Shown piece by piece: positions 49,701-54,986 of a stretch of DNA of 64,000 nt (position 1 is the first letter of the stretch; each line of letters begins with the position of its first letter). The notes under the pieces were generated by a model. That model had not been told where the DNA came from, did not search any database, and saw only the letters and a program-made list of their open reading frames with translations. The position numbers were made by a program, and so were the translations under genes. The DNA comes from Tanytarsus gracilentus (lineage: Eukaryota > Arthropoda > Insecta > Diptera > Chironomidae), in NCBI GenBank assembly GCA_038502055.1, contig JAXRKN010000033.1, forward strand, positions 930,001 through 994,000, written 5' to 3'.

Positions 49701-51777
49701 TCAGATATTGTTGGTTTTACGACTATCGCAGCACACTGTACACCCGTGCAGGTTGTTGATCTCCTCAATGATTTATATACGTGCTTTGATGCCACAATCA
49801 TGAGCTTTCCGAATGTTTACAAAGTTGAGACTATAGGTAAGCTTTCTCTCTTCACTGCCCGCACAAATTTATTTTCATTGTTTTTTCAATCGCAGGCGAT
49901 GCGTACATGGTGGTCAGTGGACTTCCTAACCCGCGTCCCGATCATGCCGAACAAATTGGAACGATGGCACTCGAGCTTCTCTATCAGAGTGGAAATTTTA
50001 AAATTAAACATCTCCCCGGTGTGCCATTACAGCTCAGAATCGGACTACATACAGGTTCGTTTATCATGAGCAGTCTGCGATGACATCATTAATTTGCTAC
50101 TTTTATCTCCCTCCGTTGACAGGTCCTTGTTGTGCTGGAGTCGTTGGCTTAACAATGCCTAGATACTGTCTCTTTGGTGATACCGTTAACACTGCATCGA
50201 GGTAATTTTCGTGAATGACTAAAGTTTGAAATTAATCGTGAGAGTCAAGGTGGTGACATTAGAGTGTTGCATGATAATCGTCTGATGGTGATGGAAAAAG
50301 TTTAATTAATTGCACATTTTACAGAATGGAGTCGACGGGTTCATCATGGCGCATTCATATGTCGCAAACCACATGCGATAGACTCGAAGAGGGTGGCGGT
50401 TACATCATTGAGCCACGTGGCCCCATCGAGATAAAGGGAAAAGGTAAAATGAATACATACTGGCTGCTCGGCAAAAAGGGATTTGATAAAGTTCTTCCCG
50501 TGCCACCTCCGATCGGGTAAGTTGCTTTCAAGTAACATAAAAAAGTTTGATTAATCGAGTTCTTCTATTTCATCCTTACTCGTGCTGATGCTGTCATATT
50601 AAAGAGGATCTCACGGGTGAGTGATAAGTTTTTATGTTGTGAAAATTTTCGATAATAAAAAAACCTTTCGAAGGGCCTTTGAGACGTTTCTCTAGATTGA
50701 AAAGTTTTTTTATTCAATTTTATTTCAATCAACAGATTGGACGAGTTGCTGAAAAGAAATTGTGATATGGCGATGAAAGGTGCTGGCGGGTGTAATGCGA
50801 TTGCAACAACCACCCCACCATCCATAGCAGTGCCAGTTGAAATTCCCGTAAAAATTTCAAACGCAAACAGTCTTACAAACTCCTTCAATCAATCAAGTCA
50901 TTCGCCATCGGTGGCGGGCGAGTTGTTGGATTTAAAAGTTGAAATCACCCCCGCTCCACCCACTCCGATGAGCGATATTCAAAATAGCTTTTCGCTCGAG
51001 TCCACGAGTAGTCTTACAATCTGTTCCGATTTATCAAAATCTCAATCCATGTCGCCTAATGCGAGAAAGTTTAGCGAGATTCCCCTCGAGGGCGGTGGAT
51101 TTTTGAACCCCATGGGAAATTTTAATCGAATGAATCCATCACCGCCAGCAAGTGCTTCTGTACGCCTTTTCAAGAAGCTCGAAGAAATGATTGATTTATC
51201 TCTGCCATACAATCATTATCGATGCCTCAGTCCAAGCGAAACAAATCTCACAAATACCTCGATGAATGACCGACCGCACAGTGTGAGTCCAAACGCTCGT
51301 CAGCTCGATGCGGGAAAGCCCGGCTCCAGTCGACTATTGCGACGACAATTTAGTCTCGATAAGGACGACATGGCAAATCAAGCGTCAAAATTAGCAAACC
51401 TGGAGACAATTTCATCGCTAGTCGATTCAACAAAACTACAAACGCACAGCTCAAAGGCACAATATCAACAGCTCATATCGTCAAATAGTCTCCCGGCATC
51501 GTCCATCAATCTTCCTGGCAGTGGGAAACTTCAAAAGCACCAATCGGTTAGTGTGGCACAAGATTTAGAGAAAATTGAGGAAATTAATCTCGATACATGC
51601 AACAACTCAACGCTCAACCATAATGTTTCAAACTCAACTAGTAGTGATGTTAATAGCTTTAAGAATAGTAACAACAGCGTTTGTAATTTGAAGACTCCAA
51701 CGACTACAACCGCATCAATCAGCAATGCGGAGCGAGGCGATTTCAGCATTAATGTCGAGTCATTAGGTTTAAGATAA
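4488..51777 (+). CDS. Gyc76C: Receptor-type guanylyl cyclase, Gyc76C class (15 coding exons)
   Basis: Membrane receptor that converts GTP to cGMP. In flies Gyc76C acts in semaphorin/plexin axon guidance, muscle and salivary-gland matrix, renal tubule and immune signalling (established knowledge). Exons: 4488-4746, 8101-8309, 14837-14936, 43885-43998, 45825-46689, 47848-48602, 48803-48995, 49064-49159, 49345-49521, 49576-49652, 49705-49836, 49896-50054, 50123-50201, 50325-50516, 50736-51777. All junctions are GT-AG and the phases agree, giving 4449 nt or 1482 residues. Domains: signal peptide about 1-30, ectodomain to about 488, membrane helix 489-511, kinase homology about 618-865, coiled-coil linker about 870-922, cyclase about 923-1136, Ser-rich tail to the end. 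Cyclase metal Asp residues lie in FSDIVGF and ETIGDAY. The ATG at 4488 is chosen because the upstream GTG at 4458 is not a eukaryotic start. The tail (KVEITP, RRQFSLDK) favours Gyc76C; the close paralogue CG34357 is the alternative. The name is less sure than the family. Confidence 0.88.
4747..8100 (+). other. Cyclase intron 1
   Basis: 3.35 kb, AT-rich. I see no nested exon, repeat element or RNA gene on either strand. It holds only short A/T homopolymer runs and alternating AAATTT-type sequence. Confidence 0.6.
8101..8309 (+). CDS. Gyc76C: Gyc exon 2: ectodomain
   Basis: Found by eye. The acceptor is actttttcag (8091-8100) and the donor is gtaagc (8310). It takes the single base left by exon 1 and ends in phase 0, exactly what exon 3 needs; without it exons 1 and 3 are out of frame. 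It encodes about 70 residues starting DLRSLIHHLENSDFSTL, with a LIYVLSNGS stretch and two Cys (SSYCDV, WPCP), as in a ligand-binding (ANF-receptor-like) fold. Confidence 0.8.
8310..14836 (+). other. Cyclase intron 2
   Basis: 6.5 kb, AT-rich. It contains the hAT-like element at 11853-12579 and a short coding-like stretch near 11.2 kb. There is an 8-bp perfect hairpin at 13263-13283 (ATGCTCGA, loop, TCGAGCAT), too short for a microRNA precursor. Otherwise I see nothing. Confidence 0.6.
11853..12579. mobile_element. Non-autonomous hAT-like transposon (MITE)
   Basis: 727 bp bounded by perfect 11-bp terminal inverted repeats TAGAGTTTCGG and CCGAAACTCTA. It is flanked by an exact 8-bp direct repeat AATTTCAT (11845-11852 and 12580-12587). 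An 8-bp target duplication and a TIR beginning TAGAG fit hAT-superfamily elements. Both subterminal regions are dense in AGCTCGAGC/AAGCTT words in mirrored order, such as transposase-binding subterminal repeats would give. The middle is AT-rich with no transposase frame, so the element depends on a transposase elsewhere. Confidence 0.8.
14837..14936 (+). CDS. Gyc76C: Gyc exon 3: ectodomain
   Basis: Acceptor ctcattacag, donor gtgagt. Encodes 33 residues including SFAVKSVFKEFNWTEAEIF. This is the helix-plus-strand pattern of ANF-receptor domains (hydrophobic helix, F-x-W, then a hydrophobic strand). Enters in phase 0 and leaves in phase 1. It is followed by the 28.9-kb intron 3. Confidence 0.8.
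15945..17063 (-). CDS. TSP1/CUB protein exons 9-10: cytoplasmic tail
   Basis: Exons 17063-16745 and 16688-15945, separated by a 56-nt intron. The tail has a Lys-rich part (PKPKKKLSLDGDLLKRD), then an acidic, Pro/Ser-rich C-terminus with PPRKSLLSTP and DDDEMEDD. It ends FQVES before TAG. There is no enzyme domain, so signalling would depend on short linear motifs. Confidence 0.85.
15945..21012 (-). CDS. Type I membrane protein with TSP1 and CUB-like domains (10 coding exons)
   Basis: Exons in transcript order: 21012-20922, 20579-19867, 19579-19404, 19323-19151, 18875-18745, 18680-18450, 18392-18131, 18074-17606, 17063-16745, 16688-15945. Phases agree throughout (3309 nt, 1102 residues) and all borders are GT-AG. 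Order: signal peptide, about 360 residues of Cys-containing ectodomain of no family I recognise, TSP1 repeat (about 385-442), CUB-like domain (about 470-590), membrane helix (about 626-647), then about 455 residues of charged, low-complexity cytoplasmic tail. The architecture implies a cell-surface receptor or adhesion molecule, but I cannot name the ligand or the fly gene. It lies antisense inside the cyclase intron, so both cannot be transcribed freely at once. The nearest AATAAA on this strand is at 15563-15568. Confidence 0.85.
17606..18074 (-). CDS. TSP1/CUB protein exon 8: membrane helix and start of cytoplasmic tail
   Basis: Encodes the only membrane helix (LFVFLFCLIILMISVFLIAQ, about residues 626-645). 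GRHQYHLAKSKEE and a Ser/Thr-rich cytoplasmic stretch follow. It ends in SIGVYS and leaves AA, completed to Asn by exon 9. Confidence 0.87.
18131..18392 (-). CDS. TSP1/CUB protein exon 7: CUB-like domain
   Basis: Continues WTIE with VEEGHQIQFSLDYFVLPC, then the IRVRDG strand, a GEFTGRGIRFSSN turn and LLLIDFHLND, ending in HVEVIG. This order (W-x-I, EG-x-x-I, Cys, RDG, SSN, hydrophobic F) is that of CUB domains. Donor gtgagc. Confidence 0.8.
18450..18875 (-). CDS. TSP1/CUB protein exons 5-6: thrombospondin type 1 repeat and start of CUB
   Basis: Exons 18875-18745 and 18680-18450. The TSP1 signature is WGRWSNWSECS, followed by RYRICDSP, KYCEGP and TETRPC. The three-Trp WxxWxxW motif that receives C-mannose is intact. 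A Cys-rich link (CQCGC) leads into the CUB-like part, which begins at AVWTIE. Confidence 0.9.
19151..19579 (-). CDS. TSP1/CUB protein exons 3-4: ectodomain
   Basis: Exons 19579-19404 and 19323-19151. They encode ADWSKQYILNIMDIKSTYDC, then SLVYVNERKIERGQYNVYF, with paired Cys (DCADEG, YPAC, FNCELF, EYCFVY). The pattern suggests a further disulfide-bonded beta domain, not identified. The 80-nt intron between them joins in phase 2. Confidence 0.8.
19867..20579 (-). CDS. TSP1/CUB protein exon 2: N-terminal ectodomain
   Basis: Begins VYVDGIAFGRILGPSHYTAL and runs 237 residues with several N-glycosylation sequons and five Cys, beta-rich in appearance. I recognise no domain. Donor gtatgt. Confidence 0.82.
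20922..21012 (-). CDS. TSP1/CUB protein exon 1: signal peptide
   Basis: Starts MMNGVVDKLC, with a hydrophobic core LICFGFIFLIRYV continuing into exon 2. There are two adjacent ATG codons; the first (21012) is taken. It ends in phase 1 at donor gtgagt. No TATA box is evident just upstream. Confidence 0.75.
21013..25890. other. Intronic spacer without an established gene
   Basis: AT-rich, with no multi-exon gene recognisable on either strand. The only points of note are a GC-richer island with a possible - strand terminal exon at 23891-23957 and a stretch at about 25370 that resembles a hAT-type terminus (see findings). Confidence 0.4.
25897..25904 (+). promoter_or_regulatory. Consensus TATA box
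   Basis: TATAAAAG followed by a GC-richer stretch (CGGAGGTGGG), unusual for this intron. A translatable ATG in good context lies 109 nt downstream (26013). No clear initiator follows at the expected distance, so this is a candidate promoter only. Confidence 0.4.
26013..26120 (+). CDS. Possible short first exon or small ORF behind a TATA box
   Basis: ATG in context ccgccATGG. 35 codons (MAITSSSDVVRSFAPKP and on) run to TGA, with a donor-like ttg|gtgagg overlapping the end (26117). It could be the first coding exon of an unidentified transcript, or a chance frame. The phase at that donor does not fit cyclase exon 4. The opposite strand is open over the same bases with a more protein-like composition, so strand and reality are both uncertain. 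Confidence 0.2.
   Translation: MAITSSSDVVRSFAPKPSTLGLLCTRVLFNFIPRW
26121..30769. other. Intronic spacer, nothing recognised
   Basis: AT-rich, with short CA runs (around 27525) and no exon or repeat family I can support. Confidence 0.5.
30770..31312 (-). CDS. Multi-pass membrane protein, tandem copy 2 (intronless)
   Basis: 180 residues from ATG at 31312 in context caaacATGG. It shows the same four-helix plan as its neighbour: SFTIGSLLTLFNIFIITTTI, LMAYFILHLIASLMLINGLI, MIFYILIDIGLASFLRIYI and FICLILMSLFALIITDS. Matching positions include STSL-D/E-I, NVN/G-YFI-HL-ASL, MRPMIFYILIDIGLA, LINNYQRKIEL and SYYDVKY. It begins 75 nt after the stop of copy 1, with no TATA box in the gap. AATAAA directly abuts the TGA stop (30764-30769). 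Function unknown; the arrangement shows tandem duplication. Confidence 0.72.
   Translation of the reverse strand: MEKSQLKIHIKIASFTIGSLLTLFNIFIITTTIYNLLSTSLDDIKKKNVRKMLECLKYFFRDKENPEQEDEKMFMAFRLINVNLMAYFILHLIASLMLINGLIFKRYKNMRPMIFYILIDIGLASFLRIYIENGLWQLINNYQRKIELFYSMPEEFICLILMSLFALIITDSYYDVKYDD
31388..31963 (-). CDS. Multi-pass membrane protein, tandem copy 1 (intronless)
   Basis: 191 residues from ATG at 31963. Four hydrophobic segments: near the N-terminus (AAIAVGLFHLVFDAVLV), then ILVYFIVHLAASLSFLYG, LMTFFMVMDIGIAKYLSVY and LPVIWSVLAIIVISS. A loop with one Cys and a sequon separates the first two, and the C-terminus is basic. I know no named family with this layout. It is clearly paralogous to the next gene (MR-M-F-DIG, LINHYETKMEI, SSYNDAKH). 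The AATAAA at 31387-31392 overlaps the TAA stop, so the 3' untranslated region must be minimal. A well-formed core promoter lies about 220 bp upstream. Confidence 0.75.
   Translation of the reverse strand: MLIEHQKLINYAAIAVGLFHLVFDAVLVHRSLVTLLFSTSLESIQYKYQPQLTECLQASLNDTRIHYDDVRKMFNSIVTINVGILVYFIVHLAASLSFLYGVHIKNCKFMRLMTFFMVMDIGIAKYLSVYLRNDFWNLINHYETKMEILVDFPNEMVLPVIWSVLAIIVISSYNDAKHKQTKKINVKVIFE
32185..32215 (-). promoter_or_regulatory. Core promoter (TATA-like box and initiator) of the tandem membrane-protein genes
   Basis: On the - strand GATAAAAAG (32215-32207) is followed by the fly initiator TCAGTC (32187-32182), with the initiator A at 32185 about 28 nt from the TATA T. Spacing and strand suit transcription of the gene starting at 31963, giving a leader of about 220 nt. 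Confidence 0.5.
32216..35340. other. Intronic spacer
   Basis: AT-rich. A 138-codon - strand frame (34351-34767) with a hydrophobic middle is the only long frame. It has no splice or homology support and is treated as unproven. Nothing else seen. Confidence 0.45.
35443..35612 (+). repeat. Minisatellite, 13-14-bp unit
   Basis: About twelve units of GGCTTCCCAAAAT with one-base indels and substitutions. The long open frames over it on both strands are products of the repeat. Confidence 0.9.
35613..35882 (+). repeat. Minisatellite, 17-bp unit
   Basis: About fifteen units of GTGTTCCATTTTCCATT with T/C variants. As 17 is not a multiple of 3, all three frames give the same rotating FHFPLC-type peptide. 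This explains the overlapping open frames here, none of which is a gene. Confidence 0.92.
35884..36200 (+). repeat. Direct repeat of a 130-155-bp unit
   Basis: The segment starting ACGAGTTCAA-GA-TACATGAAGCC recurs at about 35886, 36018 and 36169. Between occurrences are TGGACATTAG and CTGGCCGGCCGTGA words (the latter missing or diverged in the last unit). One degenerate unit is present in copy 2 at 44.68-44.75 kb. Confidence 0.8.
36363..36401 (+). repeat. CAGA/CGGA microsatellite
   Basis: Three CAGA units pass into about seven CGGA units. At the matching place in copy 2 (about 44440-44465) the array is degenerate and shorter. Confidence 0.9.
36450..43884. other. Intronic spacer, nothing recognised
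   Basis: 7.4 kb of AT-rich DNA with no exon, RNA gene or repeat family I can support on either strand. A short TG run lies near 43830. Confidence 0.5.
43885..43998 (+). CDS. Gyc76C: Gyc exon 4: ectodomain
   Basis: Acceptor ttctctttctag, donor gtaaga. The base left by exon 3 completes a Glu codon, and the reading goes on ESNWGLPLAIAANLHTPYRI, ending with the DKHGK codons plus one base. Phase 1 to phase 1. It lies 28.9 kb from exon 3; the splice is inferred from phase and domain continuity only. Confidence 0.78.
43999..45824 (+). other. Cyclase intron 4
   Basis: 1.8 kb. Apart from the inverted repeat copy at 44401-45087 it is plain AT-rich sequence ending in the acceptor gttaaccatttcag. Confidence 0.7.
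44401..45087 (-). repeat. Composite repeat element, copy 2 (inverted, shortened)
   Basis: Read on the - strand it begins ATGTTTCAAAACCCACACGT and ends GTGGGTTACACTAAAAA, the same ends as copy 1. In between it has a reduced version of the same modules: a GGCTTTTGGGC-like array, a few 17-bp GGAAAATGGAACACAAT units, one CGAGTTCAACGAGG/GGCCGGCC unit, the CTAGCTATCT-GGAGCCGAG block and a decayed microsatellite. It lies within cyclase intron 4. The open frames here are repeat artefacts. Confidence 0.7.
45825..46689 (+). CDS. Gyc76C: Gyc exon 5: main ectodomain and membrane helix
   Basis: Longest ectodomain exon (288 residues). It begins VLIVCSPFDSLTTNRIV, a Rossmann-like strand-helix segment of ligand-binding domains. 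It has several N-glycosylation sequons and many Cys, and ends in the only membrane segment (IIAAIFLIIIGLMFITSIMV, residues about 492-511). The donor gtaagc leaves AG, completed to Arg by exon 6. Confidence 0.9.
46690..47847 (+). other. Cyclase intron 5
   Basis: 1.16 kb between the membrane-helix exon and the kinase-homology exon. Nothing recognised inside. Confidence 0.7.
47848..48602 (+). CDS. Gyc76C: Gyc exon 6: juxtamembrane and N-lobe of kinase-homology domain
   Basis: Begins right after the membrane helix with NYFLKKRLSKGPNKV. A Gly/Ala/Ser-rich spacer (GGNAAGATKGNSTATS) precedes the kinase-like part. The catalytic loop reads HGSLTSRNC in place of HRDLKxxN, and the DFG position is KITDYGL. 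It is therefore a pseudokinase, as in membrane guanylyl cyclases generally. Confidence 0.92.
48803..49159 (+). CDS. Gyc76C: Gyc exons 7-8: C-lobe of kinase-homology domain
   Basis: Exons 48803-48995 and 49064-49159 are separated by a 68-nt intron. They encode the APE segment (LLWTAPEALRG), the GDVFSFGIIMQEV helix and the conserved PPPLIRPSVSKGAAPPEAIN stretch, then RQCW and RPDF. This wording is characteristic of insect Gyc76C-type cyclases. Confidence 0.92.
49345..49521 (+). CDS. Gyc76C: Gyc exon 9: dimerising coiled-coil linker
   Basis: Encodes GEKFKLLNHGRKVNFVD, then the linker helix LEKYSNNLEELIKERTEQLD and LLNRMLP. This is the signalling helix that couples kinase-homology and cyclase domains in all membrane guanylyl cyclases. 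Donor gtaatt. Confidence 0.93.
49576..50516 (+). CDS. Gyc76C: Gyc exons 10-14: guanylyl cyclase catalytic domain
   Basis: Five exons: 49576-49652, 49705-49836, 49896-50054, 50123-50201 and 50325-50516. The introns are short; the first is only 52 nt. Metal-binding Asp residues sit in YFSDIVGFTT and TIGDAYMVV, the guanine-selecting Glu in YKVETIG, the Cys in MPRYCLFGDTVN, and the transition-state Asn/Arg in VNTASRME. All expected catalytic residues are present, so it should be active. The loop before NVYKVE appears one residue longer than usual (see findings). Confidence 0.95.
50736..51777 (+). CDS. Gyc76C: Gyc exon 15: 346-residue Ser-rich cytoplasmic tail
   Basis: Begins GLDELLKRNCDMAMKG after acceptor caatcaacag and runs without a further intron to TAA at 51775-51777. 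It is low in complexity, rich in Ser, Asn, Thr and Pro, and carries islands such as KVEITPAPPTP, KKLEEMIDLSLPYNHY, RCLSPSETNLT and SRLLRRQFSLDK. SPNAR occurs twice. The ARKFS site fits a basophilic (PKA/PKG) phosphorylation consensus. Long conserved-island tails mark Gyc76C-type cyclases. The end (VESLGLR) is not an obvious PDZ ligand. Confidence 0.9.
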
Positions 51778-51803
51778 GCGCTGAGCTGCTGTAGACTGAG
51801 CGA

Positions 51804-51872
51804 CTGACAGGGTTGTAATGAAGTTCAAACTTCCATTGTTCATCATGTTATGCCACTTAAGAACCCTGTCAG
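51804..51872 (+). promoter_or_regulatory. Stem-loop in the cyclase 3' untranslated region
   Basis: A perfect 11-bp inverted repeat, CTGACAGGGTT (51804-51814) and AACCCTGTCAG (51862-51872), encloses 47 nt and begins 26 nt after the stop codon. Inside it a smaller hairpin can form around GAAGTT-CA-AACTTC. A role in mRNA stability or localisation is inference. Confidence 0.5.
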
Positions 51873-52015
51873 ATTTCTGCTCCAATTACATCCGAGATTT
51901 ATCACGCAAGATTGCAGCCATGAGAGCAGAAAGAGGAAATGAGACAAGTTTTTAAACATTCTCATTCGCAGTGTTAACGCGCGAGTCCTCGAGGTGCATT
52001 TCGGATAAATATAAA

Positions 52016-52027
52016 AATAAAAATAAA
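52016..52027 (+). terminator. Candidate poly(A) signals of the cyclase gene
   Basis: Two abutting AATAAA hexamers about 240 nt after the stop codon are the first on the + strand downstream of it. AATAAA is frequent by chance in DNA this AT-rich, so the true end may be further on. Confidence 0.3.
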
Positions 52028-53633
52028 ACGAGGAAAATTTTTTCACTTCTCGGAGCAACAATAATGAGAAGTGTGAAAAGTTTTTCTCGCTCATCCTCGA
52101 CTCACATTTTCACTTATTTTTATGGCACATCCAGGCACTCCCTCAAATTTGTTCTGCTCTGAAAAAGACTACGACGATACACTTAATGATGATGAATAGC
52201 TGAGATTGCGATGAGAGAATTTTTGAGCTTTAATGATTATTTTATAAAAAGAGAAGAATATGAATATGTATTTTATATACTCTAGAAAGGCTCTATAGAA
52301 TGAGATGGTGATGATGATATAAGATGATGAGAAACCTGTAGATTTTATTCGGCTCCTTTAGAGAGATGAAAAACTTTCTTTTTCCGCACACCTAAAAGAC
52401 TTTTTTTTGTTCGTGCTCTTTGTGAAATGGAAAAAGTTTCTGAATTTTTTTTTGCTATTAAGAAATAAATTTTATATGAAATTGCTTTTAAGAAGTTTCT
52501 TGCGGTAATTTTGTGAACAATTTGAAGAAAACTTTTAAATTGTGACAATTTTTGAAATTGAAAATTTGACTCAAAATTTCCCGCAAAACATTTTTCCATA
52601 GCTTTTTTAAGCAGACAATCATACTCATTTTGATTCACAAGATGTTTCATTCATTTTCCTCTTTTTCATAATGATAAAATATTACGAAAATTATATGAGA
52701 GCAACATTCCGGGTCCTCCTACCAATCTGTGCTTCATCACATGATCCCTTTCATGACATTAAACATGTGAAAGGTGAAAGGCATAAATGCTCAGTGAGTT
52801 TTTGCCTTATCACAAATCACAAGGTTTATCATAAACATAATAAATAGAAAATCATGATATGTGAGAGAAAATCCTTTCTTTCATTTGAGCATTAAGCATG
52901 TCGGATGTCTCAAAAGAAAAGCTAAAAAATTTTAGGTTTCATTTTACCATCAAATGTGTAACGTGTTTAATTTCAAAAATATCAATTTTTATAAATTAAC
53001 ATAAAAAAATCTTTAATATTCACTCCAGGCCTTTAGATTTCAAAAATTAGATTTTAAAATTCACGCACTATTTTTTCGATATGTAAAAAACTATCTGTGA
53101 AAAGACAAATGTGAAGAGATGAATGTTAACAAGAAATTCCTCTTCCCAAATATTTAGAAAAACTGTTTACTGTTGACTGTGGTTTAAAACTTAAGAAACG
53201 TTTCTTTCTCCCACATCCACACACACTTGAACTAACCACCTCTCATCTACTCATCTTTTGCTCTTTTTTAAATGTTTAAAGAAGTAAATGTTTGTATAAC
53301 CATGTATTGATACGTAGTAAATTTTTTGAAGAGCTTTATCTTTGCATTTGATGAGAATGTTAGATGAAATTTATATACAGTAAAAGAGTTATAATTATAC
53401 TGAAAAAAAGCATAAAAAATGTTTGATCGAGAGAAAAAAGCGTTTATTCTAATTAATAGAAGAGAATTTTAGAAAATTTAGAGGAATAACTTTATTTCCT
53501 AAAACGTGTTGAAACAAAAAGTGTAAGATGAGATAAATTTTAGAATAAATTTAAATGTTGAACCTCAAAGTCCCCTCTCCAAAATACATAAATGGACAAA
53601 AATAAAATGAAATGTTGATATAATTTTTGAATA
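52028..53633. other. Intergenic region between convergent genes
   Basis: Separates the 3' ends of the cyclase (+) and pannier (-) genes. AT-rich with many AATAAA/TTTATT words. No gene recognised. Confidence 0.5.
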
Positions 53634-53643
53634 TTTATTTATT
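53634..53643 (-). terminator. pnr: Candidate poly(A) signals of pannier
   Basis: Overlapping AATAAATAAA on the - strand about 470 nt after the pnr stop codon, the first AATAAA met downstream on that strand. Confidence 0.4.
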
Positions 53644-54110
53644 TAAAACTTTTTTACAGAAATTTTCACTTCTACCAAAGCTTCTCAAACTTTCATTTTA
53701 AGTTCCATCGATTCTCAAACTTTTCACATGTTTTTCATTCCAAAAAAGGCACAGGAAAAATAAAACAGAAATATTACAAGAGGAACTTTTCATCGTAATC
53801 TAAAGAGGAGAAAAACTTTTTCTTATCATAAAATTTTAGCATAAAGTACAAGCCATTAACTCTTATATCATTTTCACATTGTCGTGTGTGTATGTTTACA
53901 TATATCTGTGTCATTCTAAAGTACGTCTTTAAATACTTTCAATTAAATTCTTAATCATACCTCGCTAATTCATAAACTTTTTATAGCATTAAAAAATAAT
54001 TTTAATTAATTTTATGAGATTATAGCAAAAACACGTGGGAAATGTGCGAGAGAATTTTTTCATCCAAATAAAATCCTCACACTTAAAGTACATGGAATAT
54101 TTTCATTAAT

Positions 54111-54986
54111 TTATGATGTGGCCATTAATTTTGCAGCCTGAATAACATTATGCTGATGATGATATCCACTCAAATCGCCATGATGTGTACTGCCATTGGC
54201 AAGACCGAAAGTCCCTCCGAAATAGCCATTCTGTATACAATTGCTCATATAATCATAATTTCCACTTATCATGCTCCCAGGATTTGTAATGCCGGGGATA
54301 TTTGACTCCGATTTGATTCCACCATATGCTGATGCTGCGGATGTTGTTAAGCTATTGTTATGCAAATATGAACTGTGTAAATTACTTTGCGACGATGCGA
54401 TCAATGGCGTTGTATAGAGATGGGATGAGACAGACGCTGATGAGTTAGTGTGTTGTTGTGATGATGCCGCTGATGCGATGGCCGTTCCCGACGATGAGTT
54501 CGATGAGGGCGATTGTAAATCATATTTTGATGGCGAGTGAATGTTTGATGCTGCAGCGATGTTGGCTAATGGAGATGGAAGTGCAAATGAGGGCTGGTGA
54601 TGGTGGTGGTGATGGTGATTGTGGAGCGGTGAAATGTGACTTTTCGGAAGTAATTTTGGACTTCCGGGCATTAGTAGTTTAGTGGCATTTCCATTGCGAT
54701 CGGTGGCGGATTTTAAGTCGTCATGCATGTGATGGTGATGATGATGCATGTCTTCCTTCTTAACGAGTCCGAGCATTTCAGGACCCGATCCAGCCTTTTT
54801 TGGCTTCCGCTTGCGTGTCTGGATTCCATCTTTTCGCATCGCAAGTGGGCGATTAATGCCATGCAATTTAAAATAAAGCCCACATGCATTGCATACTGGT
54901 TCACCGTCGTTATTTCTCCGCCACAATGTTGTCGTTCTCGTGCCGCAATTCGTACAGCACAGACCCAAGCGACGTGTTGCTGTTTG
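54111..54986 (-). CDS. pnr: pnr exon 4: C-terminal GATA finger and tail
   Basis: Begins QTATRRLGLCCTNC and carries the main DNA-binding finger (TTTLWRRNNDGEPVCNACG), the basic arm, and then a His-, Ser-, Ala- and Asn-rich tail ending KLMATS before TAA. The acceptor region ttttagCAAACAGCA has a second AG 7 nt on; only the first keeps the frame. Confidence 0.93.
   Translation of the reverse strand, partial: QTATRRLGLCCTNCGTRTTTLWRRNNDGEPVCNACGLYFKLHGINRPLAMRKDGIQTRKRKPKKAGSGPEMLGLVKKEDMHHHHHHMHDDLKSATDRNGNATKLLMPGSPKLLPKSHISPLHNHHHHHHHQPSFALPSPLANIAAASNIHSPSKYDLQSPSSNSSSGTAIASAASSQQHTNSSASVSSHLYTTPLIASSQSNLHSSYLHNNSLTTSAASAYGGIKSESNIPGITNPGSMISGNYDYMSNCIQNGYFGGTFGLANGSTHHGDLSGYHHQHNVIQAAKLMATS

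Noticed and set aside
49599..50069. Continuous 156-codon frame through the cyclase region
   Set aside because: It runs through two short introns; only parts match cyclase sequence. The spliced exons give the full conserved domain.
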